64,000 bases of DNA, from assembly GCA_017448245.1 (NCBI GenBank), contig JAFSLV010000007.1:1-64000 (forward strand). Reading direction: 5' to 3'. The notes beneath the pieces are model-generated. The model did no database searches. It worked only from the letters and a program-made list of their open reading frames with translations, and had not been told where the DNA came from. Position numbers and translations under genes: made by a program. Numbering within the stretch: the first letter of the stretch is position 1; each line of letters opens with the position of its first letter. This DNA comes from Lachnospiraceae bacterium. GTDB lineage: Bacteria; Bacillota; Clostridia; Lachnospirales; Lachnospiraceae. Below, in pieces: positions 1-9,032 of the stretch.

Positions 1-86
1 AAAGATGATGGCGGTTATGGGGTAGAGATACCTCATTTTTTATTCGATTGAATACGAAACAAAGAAAAAAGCGTTTTAAAACCATA

Positions 87-142
87 CCAGAACCTCCGAA
101 AACCCTTGTGTTTTATGAGTTTTCGGACGGTCTGGGGGGGGG
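87..142 (+). other. imperfect inverted repeat followed by a G9 run
   Basis: Positions 87-103 and 119-135 are inverted repeats that match at 15 of 17 positions around a 15-base loop. Nine consecutive G residues (134-142) run out of the right arm. The element lies about 55 bases before the first kinase gene. There is no T-run, so it does not look like a normal intrinsic terminator. It could be a leader structure of the kinase operon or the end of an upstream unit that is not in the window. Confidence 0.45.
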
Positions 143-197
143 TAAGAGCAGGCAGGATGCATGAGCGCAGGCGGATGATACCCTTTGAAAAAGACAC

Positions 198-3100
198 ATG
201 AGATTCTGGAAGGACTGGCTTGAAAAACTGAATGATCCGACGAGGGATCCGTACGAGCGCAGATTCCGGCTGTTTGCGCCGGTCGGCATGGTATCGGTAC
301 TGGTCTGGCTGGTCGTTATCAGCATCATTGATTTCGATCTGTTCCGTCTGCTCTTTTTTGCAGGGATGCTGTTTGCGTACGGTCTGACGGTTATGATCTC
401 TCTGCGCACGGGATATATACAGGCGGGAGCCGTACTGTGCGCCCTCGGTATGGCGATGGTACTCATGCCGTTTTGTTTTTTCCGGGAGGGCGGCGTGCAG
501 GGCGGTGCGTTTAATTATGCGGTTTCCTCCCTGATCTTTATTCTGACGTCCGCAAAGGGCAGGCTGCGCAACCTCCTGATCGTGATCGATCTGGTGACGG
601 TAAATGTCTGCTTTGTGCTGGCCTATCTGTATCCGGAGCTGTTATTCGAGCCGGACAGGATCGTGATCTATGTCAATGCGTACACGGAAATGGTGATTAC
701 ATTTATCCTGGCATTGGCGGCCATTTTATTTCAGCTGCACATGTTTTATCAGGAACGCGCCATACTGGAGCGGCAGCGCAATGAGATCGAGGAATTAAAC
801 ACCGCGCAGAACCGCTTTTTCTCGAGCATGTCCCACGAGATCCGCACGCCGATCAATACGATCATCGGCATGAACGAGATCGTGATGCGTGACAGGAGCT
901 TAAGCGACGAGACGCACTCGAGACTCTCATCCATCCACTCGGCGTCACAGATGCTTTTGTCCCTCATCAACGATATCCTCGACATGTCCAAGATGGAGTC
1001 GGGCAAGATGGATATCATTCCCGTGGAATACGAAACGGCCGGGATGCTCACGGAAGTCTCCGGCATGATTGCGGGGAGGGCCGCGGAGAAAAAACTGCAG
1101 TTTCATGTCGATGTGGACGACTCGTTACCCGCGCGCCTGTTCGGCGACGAGGTCAGAATCAAACAGGTACTGGTCAATCTTTTAAATAATGCCGTCAAAT
1201 ATACCGCGCAGGGGACGGTCACGATGTCGGTGCAGGGAGACAGGGAAGATGACAAACACATACGGCTGACCTTCCGCGTGGAGGACACCGGCATGGGCAT
1301 CAAAAAGGAAGCGATCCCGTATCTCTTTGAAGCCTTTAAGCGCGTGGATGAGGAAAAGAACCGCAACATCGAAGGCACGGGCTTAGGGCTCTCCATCGTC
1401 AAACAGATCGTCGATCTGATGCAGGGAGAGATCGGCGTATCGAGCGTCTATACCAAGGGAAGCACCTTTACCGTATCACTCGTGCAGGAAATCGTGGACG
1501 CGTCCCGGATCGGCGCATTGCAGCTGACGGATGACAGGAAGACGGACGCGAGGTCCTATTACCGGCAGAGCTTTGAGGCACCGGACGCGCATCTGCTCAT
1601 TGTCGACGATAATGAGATGAATCTTGCCGTGGAGACAGGACTGTTAAAGGATACCCGGATGCGCATCGATACGGCATCAAGCGGGAAGGAAGCGCTCGAA
1701 AAGACGCTGCGGACGGCCTACGACGTGATCTTCATGGATCATCTGATGCCCGGCATGGACGGCATCGAGTGTCTCAAGAGGATCCGTACGCAGGAAGGCG
1801 GCATGAATAAGGAAACGCAGGTGTTTGCGCTGACGGCCAATGCGGGTGCGGATAATCAGGCGCTGTACGCGTCAAACGGTTTTGACGGCTATCTCTTAAA
1901 GCCGGTCAGCGGGCAGCAGCTCGAAGCGGCACTCTTAAAGGCGCTGCCGGAGAATAAGGTCAACCTCACCGGCGCGGAGACCATCCAGGCGCAGGCGGAG
2001 ACGGTATTCGGACAGCTCGGACGCAAGAGGCGCATCCGCATCACGATGGACTCGGGCGGCGATCTGCCGCAGGCGTACACCGAAAGGCTCGATATCGGCA
2101 TCGTCAATTATTCCGTCATCACGGATACCGGCACCTTCCGGGACAATGCCGAGATCGACTCCGACGAGCTGATGCGTTATATGCGGGATCCTTCGCGCAC
2201 GGCAAGAAGTGAGCCGCCGAGCCCGCAGCATTTTGAGCGCTTCTTTGGCGCACAGCTCGCCAAGGCGCAGCAGGTGATCCACATCACGCTGTCGCCGGGC
2301 ATATCTTCGAGTTACAGACACGCGGTGGAAGCGGCGCGCTCCTTTGACAACGTGACGGTCGTGGACTCTCTTGCGCTCTCTTCCGGCACGGGTCTGCTCG
2401 CGCTGTATGCCGCGCGTCTTGCGGAGACGGAGTTGTCCGTTGCGGAGATTGTCAGACGGCTCGATGCCGTCAAAAAACAGATCCGTACCAGCTTTGTCAT
2501 GGATAACGGCGATTTCTTTATGCGCGGCGGCCGGATCTCGCCGGTGGTCAACGCGCTTCTGGACGCGTTTTTGCAGCATCCGGTCATCGAGATAAAGGAC
2601 GGCGGAACCCGTGCGCATACCGCGGGCTTTTCCGGCTACCGGAAGGATTATATCAAAAGGACGCTGCGCCGGTTCCGTCATCCGGATACGTCGCTTTTGT
2701 TCATCACCTATGTCGGCATGACGGAAAAGGAGCTGACGGAGGTAAAGGAGACGGTTGAAGAGATCGTGCACTTTGACCGCGTCGTATTGGTCAAGGCATC
2801 GAGCGCGATCGCCGTCAACTGCGGACCGGGGACATTTGGCCTGCTGTTCCGGACGCGCGGCGACGACAAGGAGACGTCGAAGAGGCTGTATGACTTTTTG
2901 CCGGAGATCATCGAAGAAAAGGAAGCGGTGAAGGAAGCGGACGAAGAGGAAACGCCTGCGGAGACGGCAACGGATACGGCAAAGCCTGTGGCGGACGCGG
3001 GCGCCGCGCATCCGGCAAAAGACGGGGCGGCGGATGTTCCCGCACAGAGCGCCCTGCCGGCAGCGCTCGATACCGCAGAGGCGCTGAAGGCCTGCGGTTC

Positions 3101-3311
3101 GCAGGCGGTCTTTGACAGCGCCTTACGGCTCTTTTACGAATCGGCCGCGCAGAAGGCGGACGAAATCGAACGGTATCTGGAAAACGAGGACTGGGAAAAC
3201 TACACGATCAAGGTACACGCCCTCAAATCGAGCGCCCGCCTGATCGGGGCGAGTGCGCTGTCGGAGGATGCGGCGCACCTTGAAGCGATGGGCAATCTGG
3301 CAAAAGGGTAA
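198..3311 (+). CDS. hybrid histidine kinase with a DegV domain between receiver and Hpt
   Basis: This 1037-residue membrane sensor opens a six-gene run. About six hydrophobic segments fill residues 28-182. HisKA follows with a normal SHEIRTP box (His213). The HATPase domain (about 310-430) has NLLNNAVKYT, DTGMGI and GTGLGL motifs. A receiver (about 463-585) has phosphoacceptor Asp514. Residues about 612-890 are a DegV (FakB-like, fatty-acid-binding) domain starting RIRITMDSGGDLP and ending CGPGTFGLLF. After an Ala/Glu-rich linker comes an Hpt domain with the HALKSSA box (His1007), and the protein stops about 30 residues later. Autophosphorylation, receiver and Hpt relay steps all look intact. 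DegV inside a kinase is unusual; lipid sensing is inference. The family's ligand motifs are altered here. No good Shine-Dalgarno precedes the ATG. Confidence 0.9.
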   Translation: MRFWKDWLEKLNDPTRDPYERRFRLFAPVGMVSVLVWLVVISIIDFDLFRLLFFAGMLFAYGLTVMISLRTGYIQAGAVLCALGMAMVLMPFCFFREGGVQGGAFNYAVSSLIFILTSAKGRLRNLLIVIDLVTVNVCFVLAYLYPELLFEPDRIVIYVNAYTEMVITFILALAAILFQLHMFYQERAILERQRNEIEELNTAQNRFFSSMSHEIRTPINTIIGMNEIVMRDRSLSDETHSRLSSIHSASQMLLSLINDILDMSKMESGKMDIIPVEYETAGMLTEVSGMIAGRAAEKKLQFHVDVDDSLPARLFGDEVRIKQVLVNLLNNAVKYTAQGTVTMSVQGDREDDKHIRLTFRVEDTGMGIKKEAIPYLFEAFKRVDEEKNRNIEGTGLGLSIVKQIVDLMQGEIGVSSVYTKGSTFTVSLVQEIVDASRIGALQLTDDRKTDARSYYRQSFEAPDAHLLIVDDNEMNLAVETGLLKDTRMRIDTASSGKEALEKTLRTAYDVIFMDHLMPGMDGIECLKRIRTQEGGMNKETQVFALTANAGADNQALYASNGFDGYLLKPVSGQQLEAALLKALPENKVNLTGAETIQAQAETVFGQLGRKRRIRITMDSGGDLPQAYTERLDIGIVNYSVITDTGTFRDNAEIDSDELMRYMRDPSRTARSEPPSPQHFERFFGAQLAKAQQVIHITLSPGISSSYRHAVEAARSFDNVTVVDSLALSSGTGLLALYAARLAETELSVAEIVRRLDAVKKQIRTSFVMDNGDFFMRGGRISPVVNALLDAFLQHPVIEIKDGGTRAHTAGFSGYRKDYIKRTLRRFRHPDTSLLFITYVGMTEKELTEVKETVEEIVHFDRVVLVKASSAIAVNCGPGTFGLLFRTRGDDKETSKRLYDFLPEIIEEKEAVKEADEEETPAETATDTAKPVADAGAAHPAKDGAADVPAQSALPAALDTAEALKACGSQAVFDSALRLFYESAAQKADEIERYLENEDWENYTIKVHALKSSARLIGASALSEDAAHLEAMGNLAKG

Positions 3312-3320
3312 CGGACGGAC

Positions 3321-5459
3321 ATGAACCACGAACCGCAAAACGTGAAAAACAAAACAGCGGGAAGCGGCAACAGTTTCCGCGTACGCAGAAGCAGCGCGCA
3401 GCGTACGCGCAGTGTCCATCTGAGCATCATACTCATCATGACGCTCACGCTGGCCGGAATGATCATGACCGGTCTGATGCTTTCATGGGAGATCTGGATG
3501 CTGCCGCTGTTTGCGGCCGGCACGGTGCTGTCCTGGATCTTACATATCAGCAAACGCTTTTCGGACCGGCAGCGTCTCTTTTTCTACATGACGGTTGTGT
3601 GGATGCTCGTGATCTATCACGGCGTGCACGCAACGAGCTTCTTTGATCTCGCGAGTGTGGCCGCGATCGAATTTGCGATGCTTGCGCTCACGGACGAGCC
3701 GCTTCTTTTGCACATCGGCCTTTTGGTATACTGGTTTACTTATTTCTGGAGCGGTTATCAGGTCGTTACCGCGGGGGATTTTGTGATTACGCCGCTCATC
3801 GTTGCGCGGATCATACTGCATTTCTGTGTGGTGGTCACGACCTATATCGTGGCCGGACGCATCATGAAAAACAGAAGGATGGAGATCGAGGACGACGCGC
3901 GCATCATCGAGGAACTCGAGGGCACACAGCGTCATGCGGAGGATTTCCTGATCAATGTCTCGCACGCCTTCCGCATGCCCGTCAACATCGTGACGGGCGT
4001 TACGCATGTGCTGGAGCACAGGGCAGGGGATACGGAAGAGATTGAACATCTGCAGTATGCCGGCAAGTATCTCTCCGACCGGCTCGAGGATCTGCTCGAT
4101 TATACGGAACTCGAGACCGGAAGGCTGGAGATATCTCATGAGCCCTACATGATCGCATCCATCCTCAATGACGTGCTGACCGCGCTCGGGCTCTACCGGA
4201 AGGAGAGCCGCGTGCAGGTGATCGTCGATGCGGATGCCGATATCCCCCGCGTGATCCGCGGCGATGCCAGGCGCGTCAAAAAGGTGCTGCATCATCTGAT
4301 TGACAATGCCCTGCGCTATACGGAGCGCGGCGGTGTCTATGTGCACGTCTACTGCGTAAAGGAAGACTACGGGATCAATCTGTGTATCGAGGTATCCGAT
4401 ACCGGCCGCGGGATACGCGCGGAGGAGATCTCCGCCATCAAGGAAGGACTCTATCAGAGTGCGGGCAGTCGAAAACGCGTGTCCGAGGGCTTCGGTCTCG
4501 GACTGCAGATCGTGTACGGCATCGTGCATGCGATGAACGGATTTGTGCGCATGGAGACCGAGCCCGGAAAGGGAACAAAGATCCATGTGACGATTCCGCA
4601 GGAAGTGGCGGAGGAAGGCCGGTGCATGGCACTCAGGAGCGACCGGCGCAGAAAGATGGCCTTTTACCAGCAGAGCGGCAAATTTGACGTGCCCGTCGTC
4701 CGTGAATACTATATGCGCCTGATCATGCACGTGATCCGCGCCTTTGACCTTGCGCTCGACCGCACGATGGAACTGGCGGAGCTGAAGGAAATGCTCAAAA
4801 AAGACGATTACACGCATGTCTTTATCGCGGATGAGGAATACGGGGAGGATCCGGATTATTTTGATGCGCTGTCCGGACAGCTCCACGTGATCGTGGTGTC
4901 AAAGCTCTCCTTTGAGCCGCGTGCGGGAAGCCTTGTCACGGTGCTGAGAAAACCGCTGTATGCGTTCCCGCTGGTGGAAACACTCAACGCGGAGACGGAA
5001 GCCGAGGCCAAGAAGGCGCTCTATGGAGAAGAAAGGACGCGCTATGACGGCGTCCGTGCGCTGGTCGTCGATGACGAGGAGATGAATCTCGTCGTCGCAC
5101 AGGGAATCTTTGCGACGCTCGGGATGTCGGTCGATACGGCACGGAGCGGCAAGGCGGCCATCGAAGCGGCAAGAAGAAACAATTACGATATCGTCTTTAT
5201 GGATCATATGATGCCGGGCATGGACGGCGTGGAATGCGCACACCGTATCCGCAGCATCCTCCAGTCGGAGGGACGGGAGGTAAAGATCGTGGCGCTGACC
5301 GCCAATGCCGTATCGGGGGCGCGCGAGATGTTTGCAAGAGAAGGCTTCCAGGGATTTATCGCCAAGCCCGTCGAATCGGCGGAGCTCCTCCGTGTGCTGA
5401 GGCGCGTGCTCGGAGATGAGGACGGAAGCGAAACGGTCATGACACGGGACGACGTATGA
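3321..5459 (+). CDS. hybrid histidine kinase with atypical H-box
   Basis: This 712-residue protein has hydrophobic segments over residues 34-180, then HisKA, HATPase (NALRYT, DTGRGI, GFGLGL), a weak pseudo-receiver region (about 455-560), and a good receiver at the C-terminus (LVVDDEEMN; acceptor in FMDHMMPGMDG). The H-box reads SHAFRMP (His215) instead of SHEIRTP. The acidic residue after the histidine, and the Thr/Asn four residues after it, normally support autophosphorylation and phosphatase activity, and both are replaced. There is no Hpt. The gene follows the first kinase by 9 bases and its stop overlaps the next ATG (ATGA). It may act as a regulator or partner kinase rather than a free-standing sensor; that is inference. 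Confidence 0.85.
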   Translation: MNHEPQNVKNKTAGSGNSFRVRRSSAQRTRSVHLSIILIMTLTLAGMIMTGLMLSWEIWMLPLFAAGTVLSWILHISKRFSDRQRLFFYMTVVWMLVIYHGVHATSFFDLASVAAIEFAMLALTDEPLLLHIGLLVYWFTYFWSGYQVVTAGDFVITPLIVARIILHFCVVVTTYIVAGRIMKNRRMEIEDDARIIEELEGTQRHAEDFLINVSHAFRMPVNIVTGVTHVLEHRAGDTEEIEHLQYAGKYLSDRLEDLLDYTELETGRLEISHEPYMIASILNDVLTALGLYRKESRVQVIVDADADIPRVIRGDARRVKKVLHHLIDNALRYTERGGVYVHVYCVKEDYGINLCIEVSDTGRGIRAEEISAIKEGLYQSAGSRKRVSEGFGLGLQIVYGIVHAMNGFVRMETEPGKGTKIHVTIPQEVAEEGRCMALRSDRRRKMAFYQQSGKFDVPVVREYYMRLIMHVIRAFDLALDRTMELAELKEMLKKDDYTHVFIADEEYGEDPDYFDALSGQLHVIVVSKLSFEPRAGSLVTVLRKPLYAFPLVETLNAETEAEAKKALYGEERTRYDGVRALVVDDEEMNLVVAQGIFATLGMSVDTARSGKAAIEAARRNNYDIVFMDHMMPGMDGVECAHRIRSILQSEGREVKIVALTANAVSGAREMFAREGFQGFIAKPVESAELLRVLRRVLGDEDGSETVMTRDDV

Positions 5460-7006
5460 AGAAATGGATCGAAAAACTCAAAGACCCGTCGCGGGATCTG
5501 TATGCACGCCGTTATGATCTGATGACGGTGTTTTCCTCCGCGGAACTCGTGTGTCTGGTGGCGGTGATGCTCATCTTCCGCTTCCCCGTGCTTCCCGTTG
5601 TCTTTTACGGGCTGTGCGCGGTGTTCAATACGATGGATTATCTGCGGGTCAGTAAGGGATCCGACGTGCAAAAGACCACGGTCAAGGGTGCCGTCTTCTT
5701 TGTATTTGTCTGTATTCCTTTCGGATTTATCGTGGGGGGCGGCATCGACGCCGGGGCCGTGCACTGGTGTATCATGGCGATGGCCTATATCTTTCTCACG
5801 GTCCGCTACACGGCAAGAACCGTTCTTTTGCTGTGTGATCTTTTTATCACGATCGCCGGTTTTGTCTATGCCTATCTGCATCCCGGTCTGTTTTATTCCT
5901 ATACGGCGGACCAGCTCTTTGCCAGCCAGGTCACGCTTCTGGTCATCGATCTGATCACGCTGGGGTCGGGCTTTGTCTTCCAGGTCTATACGTCCGACCA
6001 GGAGCGCAGGCTCCTTGAGGCGCAGAGGGACGAGCTGGACGCCCTGAACCGCGCGAGGGTCGCCGCCTCCTTTACGAACAATCTGCAGAGCAGTGCGGAC
6101 GCGCTTTTTAAGCCGAAAAAGAAACAGATCCGGATCACCTGCGACTCGGCGGCGGATCTCCCGCTGCCGTGGCGCAGGGAATGGGAGATCGCGGTGATCG
6201 CGCATACCGTCCATACGGAAAACGGCGCCTTTACCGACGGGGAGGAGATCGTGTGCGACGAGCTGATGCACTATATCCGCGACGGCGCACATACGGCAAA
6301 GAGCGAGGTGCCGGATGCCGCGGCATTTGAGCGCTTTTTTGCAGAACAGCTCAAAACGGCCGATGAGGTGATCCATATTTCGGTGGCGCAGGCCTCCTCT
6401 CCCGTGTATGCCAACGCGGAACAGGCCGCCAGATATTTTGACCGCGTGCGCGTGATCGACTCCGGATCGATGTCCGGCGGTGCCGGGATGCTTGCGCTCT
6501 ATGCCGCGCATCTGGCCAAAAAGACGGAACTCTCCGCGGAGGAAATCGAAGCGCGCGCGTTAAAAGTCAAGACGCATCTGACAGCGCACTTTGCGCTCGA
6601 GGGAACGGATTATCTGGTCCGGGGACACAGGATGCGTCCGCTGCTGGGGCGCTGGCTCGACGCGTTTTTGCTGCGTCCCGTCATCCATATGAAAAATGAT
6701 AAAATGAGGTTTTTCGTCGCCTTTGGCAGGAATCACCGCAGACGCTTTATACGCAGAACCCTGCTGTACGGGCGCAGAAATATCGATCCGTCCCTTCTTC
6801 TGATCACGTACGCCGGCATGACGGTGCCGGAGCTGAAGGCCGTGATGGAGGAGGCGGAAAGAATCATGCATTTCGACCGGGTCATCTGTATGCCCGCGTC
6901 GAGTGCCATCGGGATCAATACGGGTTCCGGGACCTTTGGCCTGATGTTCCATACGATGACAGGGGACAGGGAGACCGGCGGCAGACTGTTTGACTTTTTA
7001 CCCTGA
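5456..7006 (+). CDS. membrane-anchored DegV-domain protein
   Basis: This 516-residue protein begins with a sequence very like the N-terminus of the first kinase (KKWIEKLKDPSRDLYARRYD against RFWKDWLEKLNDPTRDPYERR). Hydrophobic segments fill about residues 25-180. A short helix (about 183-200) leads to a DegV domain (about 222-510, from QIRITCDSAADLP to TGSGTFGLMF). There are no kinase, receiver or Hpt domains. DegV/FakB proteins bind fatty acids and are normally soluble partners of fatty acid kinase; this one is fixed to the membrane and no FakA is in the window. The usual His before GPG is Asn here, as in the first kinase, so the ligand may differ. The gene overlaps its upstream neighbour by 4 bases. 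Confidence 0.85.
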   Translation: MKKWIEKLKDPSRDLYARRYDLMTVFSSAELVCLVAVMLIFRFPVLPVVFYGLCAVFNTMDYLRVSKGSDVQKTTVKGAVFFVFVCIPFGFIVGGGIDAGAVHWCIMAMAYIFLTVRYTARTVLLLCDLFITIAGFVYAYLHPGLFYSYTADQLFASQVTLLVIDLITLGSGFVFQVYTSDQERRLLEAQRDELDALNRARVAASFTNNLQSSADALFKPKKKQIRITCDSAADLPLPWRREWEIAVIAHTVHTENGAFTDGEEIVCDELMHYIRDGAHTAKSEVPDAAAFERFFAEQLKTADEVIHISVAQASSPVYANAEQAARYFDRVRVIDSGSMSGGAGMLALYAAHLAKKTELSAEEIEARALKVKTHLTAHFALEGTDYLVRGHRMRPLLGRWLDAFLLRPVIHMKNDKMRFFVAFGRNHRRRFIRRTLLYGRRNIDPSLLLITYAGMTVPELKAVMEEAERIMHFDRVICMPASSAIGINTGSGTFGLMFHTMTGDRETGGRLFDFLP

Positions 7007-7036
7007 CGGACACCGGGACGACGGAAAGGAGATACC

Positions 7037-7372
7037 ATGACCAGAGAGGAAGCGATTGCGGAGATCAAAGAAAAGACACCGAAACTCCTTGCGGATTACC
7101 GGGCGCTGGCGGAGTCCTTAAAGCCGGTACTCGGGATCACGGACGGGGAGGAGGATACGGACAAGCCCGAGATGGATCCGGAGGAACTGAAAGAACTCTA
7201 TGAGGCGGTGCTCGAATTTGCGGAAGGGTACGATCTCGATTCCATCGACATGCTGCTGCAGCAGGCAAAAGATTACCGGATTCCCGACGCGGAAAAGGAA
7301 CGCTTTACGCAGATGGAAAAAAAGGTGCGCGATTCCGACTGGGATGGCCTGAAAGAGGTCCTTTCTGACTGA
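7037..7372 (+). CDS. stand-alone helical protein resembling the tail of Lachnospiraceae Hpt kinases
   Basis: This is a 111-residue, acidic, all-helical-looking protein with an AAAGGAG ribosome site. It has no signal peptide or membrane segment. The KTPKLLADYRALAESLKP stretch, the linker rich in Asp/Glu, and the LEFAEGYDLDSIDMLL / DWDGLKEVL stretches resemble, from memory, the segment that normally follows the Hpt domain in hybrid kinases of this bacterial group. The three Hpt proteins in this operon all stop just before that segment would start. The inference is that this is the detached tail acting in trans. It lies 30 bases after the DegV protein and directly before the next signalling gene. 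Confidence 0.65.
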   Translation: MTREEAIAEIKEKTPKLLADYRALAESLKPVLGITDGEEDTDKPEMDPEELKELYEAVLEFAEGYDLDSIDMLLQQAKDYRIPDAEKERFTQMEKKVRDSDWDGLKEVLSD

Positions 7373-7406
7373 GAAAAAAGAAACCGCAAATAATACCATA
7401 TGGAGC

Positions 7407-9032
7407 GTGTTTCTGACGGCGACCGTGGTGCTGTTTGTCGCAACGGCCGCCTTCGGGCTGCTGTTGCACCGCCAGATCAGGCAGATGACGCTCCGGCAGA
7501 TCCGCAGCAATGCCATGGATATCGCGAGGATCGCCGCGGATCAGGTGGATGCGGAGGTATTCGGACGCCTTGTGCCGGGCGATGAGGACACACAGGAATA
7601 CGCGTCGGTGCTTCGTGTGCTCACAAGGATCCTCGAAAGCTCCGAAGTGGAATATCTGTATACGATCGCGCAAAATGACGCGGGAGATCTCGTCTTTATC
7701 GTCGACTCCGACCCCGAGGATCCCGGCCTGATCGGCGAGGCCTATACGGGATCGCCGGATGCGATGCGCGCGATCGAGGGGACGGCCGTTGCCGATGACG
7801 AGCCGTACAGGGACCGTTGGGGGATCCATATCAGCGCCTATGCCCCGGTGCTGCATGAGGGACGCGTCGTCGGCGCGGCGGTGGTGGACCTGCCCTATGA
7901 CTGGGTACAGCGCGAGCTGCGCCGCGTCACGGTGATGGTCGCAAGCCTCGCCTCCGCCTTTTTTGTCCTGAGCTTTTTGCTGCTGTTATTTGTGACGAGG
8001 CAGACGGAGCGCAATGCCTTAAGGCTCCGGGAGGCCAAGGAAAAGGCGGAAAGGAGCGACCGTGCAAAGAGCGAGTTCTTTGCGCGGATGTCGCACGAGA
8101 TCCGCACGCCGATCAACGCGATGCTCGGCATGAACGAGATGATCTTAAGAGAGAGCAGGACCGCGCACGCGACGGACGGGGTACTCGCCAATATCGCGGA
8201 CAGTGCGCGTCACGCACAGCATGCCGGAAGAGAACTGCGCGCGCTGATGGATGACATGCTCGACTTTGCCAAAATCGAAGCCGGCGTGGACGCAAAGGAG
8301 ACAGACACAGGGGATTCCGGCGGGGAAGACCCTGCGGCCCGTGCCGCGTATACGGCGCCCCGGGCAAGGATCCTCGCGGTGGATGACACGGAGATCAATC
8401 TGGACGTCGCGGAAGGGCTGCTTGCGGAGACCGGAATCACGGTGGAACGCGCCTTGAGCGGTGCGCAGGCGCTTTTACTGACGCTCGAAAAAAAGTATGA
8501 CGTGATTCTGATGGACCAGCGGATGCCTTACATGAACGGAACGGAAACGATGCAGACGATCCGTGAACAGAAGGGCGGGAAAAACAACGAAACGCCGGTG
8601 ATCTGCGTGACGGGTGATGTGCTTGCGGGTGCGAGAGAGAGGTATCTCGCGGAAGGCTTTGACGATTATATGGCCAAGCCGCTCGACGGCATACGGCTCA
8701 GGGCGCTGGTGCGCGGCTTTTTGCCAAAGGAGCTCGTGCAGGATGCGGGTGCGGGAGATGCGCGGGACATTGCGCAGACGGCGGGCGCGGGACACCCCGC
8801 GGATGTCCCGGTGACGGTGAATCCGAAGATCCTGCGCAGGTTTTATGATACGATCGAAGACAACGCCGCGGAGATCGAGCGTTTCTATGAAGAGGAAGAT
8901 TACGAAAACTATACGATCAAGGTGCATGCGCTCAAATCGAGTGCGCTGCTCATCGGCGAGGAGGCTCTGTCAAAGGACGCGGCCTATCTGGAAGCCTGCG
9001 GGTATGCGGCCTGTGGTGAAAAATGGGAGTAA
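7407..9032 (+). CDS. sensor with HisKA, receiver and Hpt but no ATPase domain
   Basis: This 541-residue protein (GTG start) has membrane segments at residues 3-22 and about 174-197. These enclose an extracytoplasmic Cache-like sensor region. Next comes HisKA with a perfect SHEIRTPINAM box (His230) ending in DDMLDFAKIEAG (about 292). Only about 25 linker residues separate that from a receiver (RILAVDDTEIN; acceptor in LMDQRMPYMNG), so the HATPase domain is absent. An Hpt follows with HALKSSA (His507), and the protein ends about 34 residues later. It cannot autophosphorylate by itself and may be phosphorylated by a neighbour. The reading frame is open upstream. A CTG at 7365, six bases after AAAGAGG and overlapping the previous stop, could be the true start and would add 14 residues. 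Confidence 0.85.
   Translation: MFLTATVVLFVATAAFGLLLHRQIRQMTLRQIRSNAMDIARIAADQVDAEVFGRLVPGDEDTQEYASVLRVLTRILESSEVEYLYTIAQNDAGDLVFIVDSDPEDPGLIGEAYTGSPDAMRAIEGTAVADDEPYRDRWGIHISAYAPVLHEGRVVGAAVVDLPYDWVQRELRRVTVMVASLASAFFVLSFLLLLFVTRQTERNALRLREAKEKAERSDRAKSEFFARMSHEIRTPINAMLGMNEMILRESRTAHATDGVLANIADSARHAQHAGRELRALMDDMLDFAKIEAGVDAKETDTGDSGGEDPAARAAYTAPRARILAVDDTEINLDVAEGLLAETGITVERALSGAQALLLTLEKKYDVILMDQRMPYMNGTETMQTIREQKGGKNNETPVICVTGDVLAGARERYLAEGFDDYMAKPLDGIRLRALVRGFLPKELVQDAGAGDARDIAQTAGAGHPADVPVTVNPKILRRFYDTIEDNAAEIERFYEEEDYENYTIKVHALKSSALLIGEEALSKDAAYLEACGYAACGEKWE

Noticed and set aside
3540-6511. Two long minus-strand frames (448 and 435 codons) opposite the kinase genes
   Set aside because: They are mirror frames created by codon bias of clear plus-strand kinase and DegV genes, with no domain motifs and no ribosome sites.
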